DNA from: JAXGMV01 sp040768445
Lineage (GTDB): Bacteria > Chloroflexota > Anaerolineae > Anaerolineales > Anaerolineaceae
Reading direction: 5' to 3'
Assembly: GCA_040768445.1 (NCBI GenBank)
Contig: JAXGMV010000001.1
Location: 1,798,001 to 1,862,000, forward strand
DNA: 64,000 nt
This document shows, in pieces, positions 33,501 through 41,422 of this stretch; within the stretch, counting starts at the first letter, position 1, and the number at the start of each line of letters is the position of its first letter. The notes beneath the pieces were generated by a model. The model saw only the letters and a list, made by a program, of their open reading frames with translations, ran no database searches and was not told where the DNA came from. The position numbers and the translations under genes were made by a program.

Positions 33501-34514
33501 TTATACTTTCTTTATCACACGCCTGAGGGCTTCGAGCCGGGCGTTTTGTAGACCTGGCATAACCCCCATGCAGTAAAATGGCGAAGCACCTTCAATGCTG
33601 AATGAGGCGGACACATTACCATACAGCACCGAAGTCAGAGGATCGTAAGTGTTACGCAAACCCGCCAAAAAGCCACCGCAAAAAGCGCTTCCTGCTCCGG
33701 TTGGATCAATCACATTGACCGGATATGCAGGAATTTCCCAGCGCTCCTTGGCGTGATTGTCATAAAGCAATTGACCGAGAGCGCCGCGCTTGATAACGAT
33801 GGTATCACAGCCGAGCTCTGCTAACCCCTCTGCCATTTCCCACAAGTCCTTGGTGCGGCGAAAGAAGAGATCGTTGATTTTTCGTTCAGATATATGAAAG
33901 GCTGAAACACTTGTGAATAATGCAGGAAGCTCAGCCCAAAATTGAGACGCGAGATAATCACCGGCATCAATGGTAATCGATGTTATATTCTGATTGTGCA
34001 GCATAGAAGCCAACGTTAATTGCGAATCATACGTCAACGGACAAATATGGACCGCTGAAACATCAAAATACTCGGAAGGGATATCTCTGATCTTTAGTTG
34101 AAATGAAGACAATTCACGTTTACGCTCTTCGGAATGTGAGGGTGACACATAGCCCAGTAAAGATTTCGGGAATTCCAGTCCTAATTTTGCATATAGCCCA
34201 AGAGGGTTTTCAGTTTCGATTTTGCCATTTTGGTCGTATGCATAAAAGGCGCGCAGATCGGCATCCGATTCTTCAACCTGCAAGCCTCGGGTATCGAGTC
34301 CCTGTTCGGAGAGTAAGTCAAACCACTCGGCGGGAAAATTTGAATTGACCTTTGCCAGTATACCTGTGGTTTTATCCCAAACTGATATACCAGCCGCGGT
34401 GTACAAGGCATGTCCACCAGGCTGGTCAGAAAACGCTTTTTTATTCGGTGTGATGATGTGGTTACGGTAAAGCATTCCTGCAGTGACGTATTTTAAATGC
34501 GAGACAGCTTCCAT
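33501..34514 (-). CDS. PfkB-family sugar kinase-like protein with altered active site
   Basis: A protein of 337 residues from ATG 34514 (a GTG at 34559 lies upstream of a TATAAT and has no ribosome site). The ribokinase fold is seen in GGHALYTAAGISVWD near the start and in DPTGAGSAFCGGFLAGL near the end. In this family the second motif is normally GAGD, with Asp as the catalytic base; here it is GAGS. The yeast MAK32-like branch also departs at this position. Either another residue serves or the protein is not a kinase. No substrate can be named. It lies alone, with its own promoter-like TATAAT. Confidence 0.8.
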   Translation of the reverse strand: MEAVSHLKYVTAGMLYRNHIITPNKKAFSDQPGGHALYTAAGISVWDKTTGILAKVNSNFPAEWFDLLSEQGLDTRGLQVEESDADLRAFYAYDQNGKIETENPLGLYAKLGLEFPKSLLGYVSPSHSEERKRELSSFQLKIRDIPSEYFDVSAVHICPLTYDSQLTLASMLHNQNITSITIDAGDYLASQFWAELPALFTSVSAFHISERKINDLFFRRTKDLWEMAEGLAELGCDTIVIKRGALGQLLYDNHAKERWEIPAYPVNVIDPTGAGSAFCGGFLAGLRNTYDPLTSVLYGNVSASFSIEGASPFYCMGVMPGLQNARLEALRRVIKKV

Positions 34515-34652
34515 AACAAATGAGTATCCCCCCTGCAAGTAATTATATTTATGGGGCACAGGACTCGGTAATTGTCGTTAGATTCTACGATCCATACAGC
34601 CTTAATTATTGACTGCACCGTTTGAGTAATCAATGCGGCATTTGGAGAAGGG

Positions 34653-34856
34653 TTATTTTTTCCCTTCGATAGTATCCGATAGAAGTTTGAAGAGACTTAA
34701 CACGCCCAATCCAAGTTTGACGCCTTCAGAGGTAGTTAATTGAGGCGCTCTTTGAGTTTCTTCACTGCGTTTCATCATAATATACGCGGCAGCAATACCG
34801 GCAAAGGCCCCAATGATTGCGCCTGTGATAAGTGTTTTAGTCCGATAATTTTCCAT
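34653..34856 (-). CDS. Small single-helix membrane protein
   Basis: A protein of 67 residues from ATG 34856 (AGAGG 7 nt upstream; the longer frame to 34874 runs through that site). One helix (ITGAIIGAFAGIAAAYIMM) with glycine spacing like YtxH proteins, then a positively charged turn and a second weakly hydrophobic segment (GVKLGLGVLSLFKLLSD). Function unknown. It lies 24 bp after 34881-35318 on the same strand and may be co-transcribed. Confidence 0.65.
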   Translation of the reverse strand: MENYRTKTLITGAIIGAFAGIAAAYIMMKRSEETQRAPQLTTSEGVKLGLGVLSLFKLLSDTIEGKK

Positions 34857-34880
34857 GAGATTTCCTCTCAACAATGATAT

Positions 34881-35318
34881 CTATTTTTTATCTGGGTTTA
34901 TGCCGCTTTTGAGACCACTCAGGCGGCTCCTGGTGTTGATAATTGGGTTTGTTATGCTATTAGACACCTGAACCAAGGCGATGATTATTTTATAAAAATA
35001 TGTTTGAAATTTCAAGCTGTACATTGGAATGATATTGATCACTTTGCTTATCCCAAAGATGATTCCTACCAGTAATGCCAGAGCCAGGAGTGACATCAGT
35101 AATATTGGCAGAATAATAATGATTAAAGCAATGCTGGCGAACTGACCAGTATTTTCCAATGCGCCTGAAGTGGATAACACTGCAAATACAATTCCAACCA
35201 CCGCAAGAATAGAGAAAAAGATGAGCGGCACAAGGATTTGAAGCCACATCTGTATCTTGTGGGTTTGTTGTGTGGTCTTATCGCTATCACGATCAGTCTT
35301 TGTGCTTAATTTTCCCAT
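34881..35318 (-). CDS. Two-helix membrane protein, unknown function
   Basis: A protein of 145 residues. A charged N-terminus (MGKLSTKTDRDSDKTTQQTH) precedes two long hydrophobic segments (about 28-50 and 62-92). I do not recognise the family. The start ATG 35318 has no Shine-Dalgarno; a TAAAAT -10 (minus strand, 35330-35325) ends 6 nt upstream, and the -35 is weak (TTCATG). This fits the leaderless pattern seen at other genes here. Confidence 0.6.
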   Translation of the reverse strand: MGKLSTKTDRDSDKTTQQTHKIQMWLQILVPLIFFSILAVVGIVFAVLSTSGALENTGQFASIALIIIILPILLMSLLALALLVGIIFGISKVINIIPMYSLKFQTYFYKIIIALVQVSNSITNPIINTRSRLSGLKSGINPDKK

Positions 35319-35391
35319 TAATCAATTTTAGCATGATTTTTTACATTGCATGAACGACGAAAAAATTCCATGAATTTTGTCCGAAATAGCT

Positions 35392-35421
35392 TTGCAATAA
35401 ATCTTAAAAATAATGTATAAT
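35392..35421 (+). promoter_or_regulatory. Promoter of an unannotated transcription unit
   Basis: TTGCAA (35392-35397), an 18-bp spacer, TATAAT (35416-35421); predicted start near 35428. There is no gene until recX at 35816. Confidence 0.6.
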
Positions 35422-35427
35422 TTTGTT

Positions 35428-35805
35428 TTAGTAAGAAATGTAATAAATGCCGATCAGAGTAATACTAAACTCTGACTGGCACATGGAAATGGCTTGAACA
35501 AAATCTATAATTTACTTCTCAAATGAGATGATAAATTAAGTGAAGTTAGAAAATATCGGATTACGACGCTTGTTTCGGGATGAACATTATTGAATAGTAA
35601 CTCACAATTTGATAAATGCCAGATTTCCGATTTGATTGATCCGGTGGGAAAAATTTAACTTCATGGTAAAAATGGAACCTTATATCATTTTCATTTCATC
35701 ATGATTTTCTGCATTTTAAGCAGAGAATGAATTGATGGAATTTCAAGGTATATAAATCCATCGAGACCAAAAGCCATTTCTAACACTTGAAATGGTTGTT
35801 TTTTT
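35428..35805 (+). ncRNA. Candidate non-coding RNA or attenuated leader upstream of recX
   Basis: An AT-rich stretch of about 380 nt with a promoter at one end and a terminator at the other, and no ORF longer than 16 codons (ATG 35447, MPIRVILNSDWHMEMA). A strong hairpin pairs TGCCGATCAGAGT (35448-35460) with ACTCTGACTGGCA (35469-35481) at 12 of 13 positions. A smaller one, TCTGC/GCAGA, lies near 35710-35727. It is not tmRNA (no tRNA-like 3' end), not RNase P RNA (no conserved core) and not obviously 6S RNA. It could be a free RNA or a leader controlling recX-rny by readthrough. Confidence 0.35.
35772..35805 (+). terminator. Rho-independent terminator just before recX
   Basis: AGCCATTTC (35772-35780), loop TAACACTT, GAAATGGTT (35789-35797), then G and seven Ts. 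It ends 11 nt before the recX start, so recX must be reached by readthrough or by a promoter overlapping the T run (TAATTT, 35805-35810). Confidence 0.7.
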
Positions 35806-35815
35806 AATTTGTAAG

Positions 35816-36460
35816 ATGGATAAAATAATTACGAAACTTGAAGCACAGAAGAAAAACCCAAGGCGGATTAGCGTCTACCTGGATGGTGAATATGCTTTTG
35901 GGTTGGAACGGATAACTGCTGCCTGGCTTCAAGTTGGACAAATTCTTACCGCAGAAAAAATTGACCATTTGAAACAACAGGACTCCGTTGAGTCTGCCTA
36001 TCAACGTGCGCTGCTCTATCAAGGTCAGCGTGAGCATTCTCAACAAGAAGTCAGGCAGTACCTGGCAGGTAAAGGCTATGACTCTGAGTTGATTGAGGAT
36101 GTGATTAACAGGCTGGTTGAGAATGGAAGCCTGAATAATGAACGCTTTGCCCGGTTGTGGGTCGATAATCGCAGTACTTATCGTCCACGCAGTCATCGGG
36201 CAATCGCCTATGAATTAAAACAAAAGGGACTGTCTGAAGATGCAATTCAGAAGGCTCTGTTAACAGCTGTACCAGATGAGGAACTGGCGCTCAAGATTGC
36301 TGAAAAGTATGCACCGAGGCTTATAACCTTCGAATGGCAAAAATTTTATGAAAAACTTGGCGGGCACCTGGCTCGAAAAGGTTTTTCATATGATGTAATC
36401 AAATCAGTTTCCAAAAATATCTGGGATCAGATGCAGGCAGAGCGATCAATTAATGAATAA
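35816..36460 (+). CDS. recX: RecX regulatory protein
   Basis: A protein of 214 residues from ATG 35816. RecX binds RecA filaments and limits recombination. The N-terminal RISVYLDGEYAFGLE and the repeated three-helix units are typical: RALLYQGQREHSQQEVRQYL, then LVENGSLNNERFARLWVDNR and ELKQKGLSEDAIQKAL. No recA is adjacent; instead rny follows after 12 bp. There is no clear Shine-Dalgarno. The frame is open to 35792, inside the terminator, and that part is not used. Confidence 0.9.
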   Translation: MDKIITKLEAQKKNPRRISVYLDGEYAFGLERITAAWLQVGQILTAEKIDHLKQQDSVESAYQRALLYQGQREHSQQEVRQYLAGKGYDSELIEDVINRLVENGSLNNERFARLWVDNRSTYRPRSHRAIAYELKQKGLSEDAIQKALLTAVPDEELALKIAEKYAPRLITFEWQKFYEKLGGHLARKGFSYDVIKSVSKNIWDQMQAERSINE

Positions 36461-36472
36461 ACAAGGATAAAT

Positions 36473-38014
36473 ATGATGAATAATGGACCTGGATTAATAA
36501 TACTTTTCGTTGTAGTTGGGGATTTGATACTGCTTGGTGTTGGCCTGTATCTGATTTATCGTTTCATGAAAGCCCAATATCATAAAGATCAACAAACAAA
36601 GGCTGAAAAAGTGCTGATTGAAGCTCGCGAAAAAGCAAAATCTATTGAGCTTGAAGCACGTGACAAATCCCTGAAAGAAATGAAGGAACTGGATGAAGAA
36701 ACCAGCCGCAGGCGAGCAGAACTTAACCGTGAAGAAGAGCGTATTCAGAAGCGGCGTTCTGAGTTGGATTTCCGCATAGAGCGCCTTGAGCAGCGTGAAC
36801 AGGCTTTAAACAAGCGGCAGAGCACGATGGATAAACGTGCGAACGATATTGAAAAACAATATGAAAAACAGCTTGAAGAACTTCAGCGGGTAGCACAAAT
36901 GACCCAGGAAGAGGCAAAACAAGAGTTGCTGCAAGCCGTTGAGAAAGAAAGCCGCAATGATATGGCCAGGATCATTCGCCAGATTGAGAACGAAGCCAGG
37001 CAGGATGGCGAAAAGCGTGCACGTGAGATCATCGCAGATTCCATCCAACGGGTTGCCTCTGACCATGTGTCTGAAGTGACCACTTCGATTGTTCCACTCC
37101 CGAATGATGAGATGAAAGGTCGTATTGTTGGCAGGAATGGACGGAACATCCGTGCGTTTGAGCAGGAAGCTGGCGTGGATGTTATCGTGGACGATACCCC
37201 AGAGTCAGTCACGATCTCCTGTTTTGATCCGGTCAGGCGTGAAATTGCCCGCCGCTCACTGGAAAGATTAATCCTGGATGGCAGAATCCATCCGGCTTAT
37301 ATTGAGAAAGTGCTGGCAGAAGAAGAAAAAGGTGTTGAACGAGATATTGTTGAGGCAGGTGAACAGGCTGCCTACGACGCCGGTGTTCCGGGATTGCACC
37401 CAGAAATCAGCAGAATGATGGGTCGTTTGAAGTATCGCACTTCTTATGGGCAAAACCAGTTGGGACATGCGATTGAAACAGCCAAAATTGCTGCCATCAT
37501 TGCCAGTGAGCTGAATGCCAATGTAGATATTGCCCGTGCTGGTGCATTCCTGCACGACATCGGTAAAGCAATGGATCACAATGCTGATGGAACCCATGCT
37601 TCACTTGGTGCTGAATTTGTCAAACGGCGCGGTGTCAATGCGGCAATTGTCAATATCATCGGTGCACATCACCATGAAGTTGACCAGTTGAGTGTTGAAG
37701 CAGTAATTGTTGAAGCGGCCGATGCAATCTCTGGCGCCAGACCCGGTGCCAGGCGCGAAGATCTTGAACAGTATATTAAGCGCTTGAGGGCTCTTGAGGA
37801 TATTGCCAACAGCCACAAGGGCGTCAGCCAGAGCTACGCAATCCAGGCAGGGCGTGAGATACGAATTATTGTCCGGCCTGAGGATATCGATGATCTGGAA
37901 TCGATACGCCTGGCGCGCGATATCTCAAAACAAATTGAAGAAAATATGCAGTACCCGGGACAGATCAAAGTGACAGTGATCCGTGAAACACGGGCTGTTG
38001 ATTACGCCAAGTAA
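36473..38014 (+). CDS. rny: Ribonuclease Y
   Basis: A protein of 513 residues. It starts mRNA decay as a membrane-bound endonuclease. In order it has an N-terminal helix (about 8-30), a long charged coiled coil to about 190, a KH RNA-binding domain with GRIVGRNGRNIRAFE, and an HD domain with FLHDIGKAMDH (His-Asp pair) and GAHHHEVD. Length is the family norm. AAGGAT precedes the start; either of two adjacent ATGs (36473, 36476) may be used. It is in one unit with recX and ends in a strong terminator. Confidence 0.96.
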   Translation: MMNNGPGLIILFVVVGDLILLGVGLYLIYRFMKAQYHKDQQTKAEKVLIEAREKAKSIELEARDKSLKEMKELDEETSRRRAELNREEERIQKRRSELDFRIERLEQREQALNKRQSTMDKRANDIEKQYEKQLEELQRVAQMTQEEAKQELLQAVEKESRNDMARIIRQIENEARQDGEKRAREIIADSIQRVASDHVSEVTTSIVPLPNDEMKGRIVGRNGRNIRAFEQEAGVDVIVDDTPESVTISCFDPVRREIARRSLERLILDGRIHPAYIEKVLAEEEKGVERDIVEAGEQAAYDAGVPGLHPEISRMMGRLKYRTSYGQNQLGHAIETAKIAAIIASELNANVDIARAGAFLHDIGKAMDHNADGTHASLGAEFVKRRGVNAAIVNIIGAHHHEVDQLSVEAVIVEAADAISGARPGARREDLEQYIKRLRALEDIANSHKGVSQSYAIQAGREIRIIVRPEDIDDLESIRLARDISKQIEENMQYPGQIKVTVIRETRAVDYAK

Positions 38015-38040
38015 TAACGTTATAGATAGTGACATCACAT

Positions 38041-38072
38041 TCCTGCAGGATAATCTCCTGCAGGACTTTTTT
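38041..38072. terminator. Terminator after rny
   Basis: TCCTGCAGG (38041-38049), loop ATAATCT, CCTGCAGGA (38057-38065), then C and six Ts. It reaches the stop codon of the converging MBL-fold gene (38071). Confidence 0.85.
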
Positions 38073-38703
38073 AATTGAAAAATGGATTGTTATACTTCTC
38101 ATCAGCCACGCGGGTTTTTGGTCCATGTCCCGGGTAAAGGATTGTTTCAGCGGGGAGCGTAAAGACCTGATCTTGAATGCTTTTCATTAACGTTTCGTAG
38201 TCACCGCCGGGCAAGTCTGTGCGACCAATGCCATTTTTGAAAATCACATCACCGCAAAATGCGCAGTTCAGGTCCGGCAGGTAAAAAATCGTGTGGCCGG
38301 GCGTGTGTCCTGGTGCGTGGCGGACTTCAATTTTATATTCGTGAAAATTTATAACTGCCTGATTTGATAGTACAGCATCCGGTTCGATGGGCAGGAGTAG
38401 ATCAAAACCGAATGTCCCAGCCAGTCCTCGGTTATGCCACAGGGGCATATCAGCCGGGTGCAGAAACACTTTAGGTGGAATGTTGCAGTACTTAGCCAGT
38501 GTGTTGATGCCTGCGATATGGTCAAAGTGGGCATGGGTGAGCAGAATAAAATCAAGCTGCAGCTCGCGGTCTTTGATAATACCCACCAATATTTCACTGC
38601 CGAGTGGTGGATCAATTACTGCTGCATGAAGGTCTGAGTCTGACAGTAAATATGTATTATTCTCCAACGAACCGAGTGTGAATGTTGTCATCGATAATGG
38701 CAT
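38071..38703 (-). CDS. MBL-fold metallohydrolase (glyoxalase II-like)
   Basis: A protein of 210 residues. The zinc motif THAHFDHIAG is followed by the downstream His in APGHTPGHT, the bridging Asp in AFCGDVIF and the final His in LYPGHGP, complete for a two-metal site. Small stand-alone proteins of this type include glyoxalase II-like thioesterases and persulfide dioxygenases; neither is certain. Cytoplasmic. It is last in a three-gene run with 39479-40585 and 38709-39473, with 5-bp gaps, which suggests one operon. Confidence 0.85.
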   Translation of the reverse strand: MPLSMTTFTLGSLENNTYLLSDSDLHAAVIDPPLGSEILVGIIKDRELQLDFILLTHAHFDHIAGINTLAKYCNIPPKVFLHPADMPLWHNRGLAGTFGFDLLLPIEPDAVLSNQAVINFHEYKIEVRHAPGHTPGHTIFYLPDLNCAFCGDVIFKNGIGRTDLPGGDYETLMKSIQDQVFTLPAETILYPGHGPKTRVADEKYNNPFFN

Positions 38704-38708
38704 GACAC

Positions 38709-39473
38709 TTATACTCCTGTTACCCCTGTTATAAATTCATGGATTAATTTAAACGCCTCAAATCGATCCGGTTCCATCGTGATCATATGATTGCTGTTGT
38801 GGAACCATATTTTTTGTTTATCTTCAGTTGTTAACAGAGAATAAATATACTCCATGCTGTCTGATGGGATGGTGTTATCTTCTGTGGACTGCATCAGCAT
38901 CACCGGCACGGTAATAGATGGTACCTGCGCCTGCATCTCTGCCAGAACATCAATAAACTCTGCAACCGATTTCATTGGATAGTATGGGTAGGAGTAGTGT
39001 TTCCTGCCTTGCTGTTCTTCGTGCCAGTCCGGTGCACCTTTTGGCAGACCACGGATCAGATATTTGAGAATCGGCAGGAATTTCAAACGCCAATCGCTTG
39101 AGAAGCTGCCCGGAGTGGAAATGCCAACGACACCTTTGACCGGGTATTTTGCTGCTGCAATCAAGGACAGCGCACCTCCCATTGACAGGCCAACGATTAC
39201 CTGTTCATCGGTACAACTTTTTAGTAAATGCAACCCATCTTCAATAGATAACAGCCAGTCCTGCCAGCGGGTTCTAACAATGTCGCTGATTTTCGTTGCA
39301 TGTCCATTAAGCCTGATACCTAGAACAGTATGCCCTTGTTCTGCCAAAAAATCGCCCATTAACCGCATTTCACGTGGTGTGCCGGTGAATCCGTGAATAC
39401 AAAGCACACCTGTCTTACCGCCGGAAAATAAAAAAGGTTCTGTTTCTGGAACAATCATTTGATTTTTCATCAT
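38709..39473 (-). CDS. Alpha/beta-hydrolase, Est30/monoacylglycerol-lipase-like carboxylesterase
   Basis: A protein of 254 residues. The oxyanion strand VLCIHGFTGTPREM, nucleophile elbow GLSMGG, an acid in MQSTEDNTIP and a C-terminal His in NSNHMITME form a full triad. The HGFTGTP motif and length resemble thermostable Est30 esterases of Geobacillus, acting on short or medium acyl esters. ATG 39473 lies 5 bp after the M24 peptidase stop. Confidence 0.85.
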   Translation of the reverse strand: MMKNQMIVPETEPFLFSGGKTGVLCIHGFTGTPREMRLMGDFLAEQGHTVLGIRLNGHATKISDIVRTRWQDWLLSIEDGLHLLKSCTDEQVIVGLSMGGALSLIAAAKYPVKGVVGISTPGSFSSDWRLKFLPILKYLIRGLPKGAPDWHEEQQGRKHYSYPYYPMKSVAEFIDVLAEMQAQVPSITVPVMLMQSTEDNTIPSDSMEYIYSLLTTEDKQKIWFHNSNHMITMEPDRFEAFKLIHEFITGVTGV

Positions 39474-39478
39474 GTTTA

Positions 39479-40585
39479 CTAACCCCTTATCTGTAAAGAC
39501 CGATCAAGATTTGTCAGGAGCTCACACCCGTTATCTGTGATTACAACATCATCCTCAATACGCACACCGCCTTTGCCCGGCAGGTAAATGCCCGGTTCAA
39601 TTGTGTGAACCATACCGGTTTTTAACACCAGGTTATTTCCGGCGAATATGTACGGCGGCTCATGTCCCATCATGCCAAGACCATGCCCCAGGCGGTGGAT
39701 AAAATATTTCCCATAGCCGTACCCATCAATCACCGCTCTCGCTGCTTTATCGACTTCGCCGGCGGAGATGCCATTCTTTGCAGTCTCTCTGCCAGCCTGG
39801 TTTGCCTTCAAAACAACATCATAAATGTGCTTGAGTTCGTCATCGATTTCGCCGAGAGCAACGGTGCGGGTGATATCAGAGCAGTATCCATTAAACCGTG
39901 CACCCCAGTCGAATAACACGAGGTCGCCTTGCTGCAGGATTCGTTCGGTTGGCATGGCATGCGGGTTGGCGCTGTTCTCACCACTGCTGACATGCAGCTG
40001 AAAAGGAAGCTCTGGATCTGATCCCTGGCGGTACAACTGCATGGTTAGTTCAGCGGCCAGTTCTTTTTCAGTAATACCGACAATGATTGAATTCTGAATT
40101 GCCTCAAAGGCACCTTCGGCAATTACCGCTGCCTGCTGCATGAAAGCGATTTCGGTTTCGTCTTTGCAGATGCGCAACTCTGAAAAACCCGCAGCAAAGG
40201 AGACAAAACTGGCGCCCTGTGCTGCTGACTCGAGCAGTCGATGTTCGAGAAGTCGCAATTCATTTTCATCAACAGCTACCTTCTTTCCCGATAATCCTGC
40301 AGTTTTTGCAGCATGGATAAAGGCTCCCTGCCAGGTTTCGGGGTTATCTGTGTAGGTGATTCCCTCGATTTGGATATCAACACCTTGCAGCTTGGGTGCT
40401 TCTAATTCAGGCAATACAATCAGCGGTAGGGCAGATTGCGAGATAATCAAGACAATCGGGCGTTCACTGAGATGAAAATTTAGTCCTGTCAGGTATGCCA
40501 TGTTGGAGCCCGGGTTGAAGACAGCGGCATGCAGGTCATTGTCAACAAGAATCTTCATCAGGTGATAGATGCGTTTGGCATTCAT
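39479..40585 (-). CDS. M24 family Xaa-Pro aminopeptidase
   Basis: A protein of 368 residues with a creatinase-like N-terminal domain (to about 125) and the pita-bread catalytic domain. The metal ligands are visible: Asp in FDWGARFNGYCSDITR (two Asp), His in HRLGHGLGMMGHEPP, and the two Glu in IEPGIYLPGKGGVRIEDDV. It removes an N-terminal residue before proline from peptides. AGGAG precedes ATG 40585. Confidence 0.9.
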   Translation of the reverse strand: MNAKRIYHLMKILVDNDLHAAVFNPGSNMAYLTGLNFHLSERPIVLIISQSALPLIVLPELEAPKLQGVDIQIEGITYTDNPETWQGAFIHAAKTAGLSGKKVAVDENELRLLEHRLLESAAQGASFVSFAAGFSELRICKDETEIAFMQQAAVIAEGAFEAIQNSIIVGITEKELAAELTMQLYRQGSDPELPFQLHVSSGENSANPHAMPTERILQQGDLVLFDWGARFNGYCSDITRTVALGEIDDELKHIYDVVLKANQAGRETAKNGISAGEVDKAARAVIDGYGYGKYFIHRLGHGLGMMGHEPPYIFAGNNLVLKTGMVHTIEPGIYLPGKGGVRIEDDVVITDNGCELLTNLDRSLQIRG

Positions 40586-40645
40586 TGTCGCTCCTGTAAT
40601 TAGTATAGCCCAGCTTGATTATTTTATTTTTTGAAGCACAATGTC

Positions 40646-41212
40646 TCATTCGATGATGCGGGTATAGATACCATTCTCACGAGTCATCATCTTAAAATCA
40701 ATAAACCCACGGCGAATTGTGGCGTAATCCTCGTGGTACCTGGCGATAATTTCATTTATTTCCTTTTCATGGTATGCTTTTCCTAACGCAAATTGTTCAA
40801 GCAGGTACTTAAGTATCGCAACAAATTTCTTCTCTTGGGCCGGCAGTTGTTTGATGGTACCGTCTGGGAGCAAAAAATCCTTCCTGATTTTGCGGTCAAA
40901 TGCATCCAGATCCACATCCGTGGTAAAGCCCTGAAGAGTTTCTTTCGTCAGAATCGACTTTGACATATTCTCCAACGTTATAGTGTTAAGGCTGTAGAGG
41001 TTGTAGTAACCATCAGCCTGTGCACTGACCAGGTCAACTTCACTCAGGCGGGAAAGGTGATGGGAAATGGTCGACGCATTTAAACCCAGTAAGGCTGATA
41101 GCTGTTCAACGGTGTATGACTTATTTGCCAGCAAGCCGATAATCTTCAGTCTGCTGGTGTCTGATAGGGCTTTGAAGAAAGCCAAAAGTGTTTCAATCGT
41201 TTGATTTTCCAT
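40646..41212 (-). CDS. ArsR-type HTH regulator with DUF2087 domain
   Basis: A protein of 188 residues. Residues 1-90 are a winged helix: ALSDTSRLKIIGLLANKS, then the recognition helix in LNASTISHHLSRLSEVDLV. The C-terminal part (about 115-185) reads LPDGTIKQLPAQEKKFVAILKYLL and ending RRGFIDFKMMTRE, a DUF2087 domain. The combination is known in Firmicutes and related phyla, with unknown ligand. No metal-binding Cys pair is visible. It is divergent from ppdK and may bind the inverted repeat at 41236-41265. Confidence 0.85.
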   Translation of the reverse strand: MENQTIETLLAFFKALSDTSRLKIIGLLANKSYTVEQLSALLGLNASTISHHLSRLSEVDLVSAQADGYYNLYSLNTITLENMSKSILTKETLQGFTTDVDLDAFDRKIRKDFLLPDGTIKQLPAQEKKFVAILKYLLEQFALGKAYHEKEINEIIARYHEDYATIRRGFIDFKMMTRENGIYTRIIE

Positions 41213-41235
41213 TTAAGACTCCGTAAAATTAATTA

Positions 41236-41265
41236 GATAAATATCGAATTGATTATATATTTATC
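41236..41265. promoter_or_regulatory. Inverted repeat, candidate operator
   Basis: GATAAATAT (41236-41244) and ATATTTATC (41257-41265) are perfect inverted 9-mers with a 12-bp gap, 24-53 bp before the ArsR-type regulator's start. A second palindrome, ATAAGCTTAT, is at 41291-41300. They suit autoregulation. Confidence 0.45.
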
Positions 41266-41336
41266 ATCTCATAATGTCAATGTAAAACCAATAAGCTTAT
41301 GCTTATGCAAATTGTGACAATTTTCCTCAAAAATTT

Positions 41337-41389
41337 TGGTACAATATCATGTTTAGTGATCAATGAAAGTCTTCTACTCACCGAGTAGA
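41337..41389 (+). promoter_or_regulatory. ppdK promoter and leader hairpin
   Basis: Extended -10 element TGGTACAAT at 41337-41345 (no good -35). In the predicted 5' UTR, TCTACTC (41373-41379) and GAGTAGA (41383-41389) form a 7-bp hairpin with a 3-nt loop, without a following T run. Confidence 0.5.
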
Positions 41390-41422
41390 TTGAAAAGATA
41401 AACCATGATGAGGAGTAACAAG

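Noticed and set aside
35428..35805. tmRNA, RNase P RNA or 6S RNA identity for the unit before recX
   Set aside because: No tRNA-like acceptor, no RNase P core sequences, and no 6S-like central bubble could be recognised.
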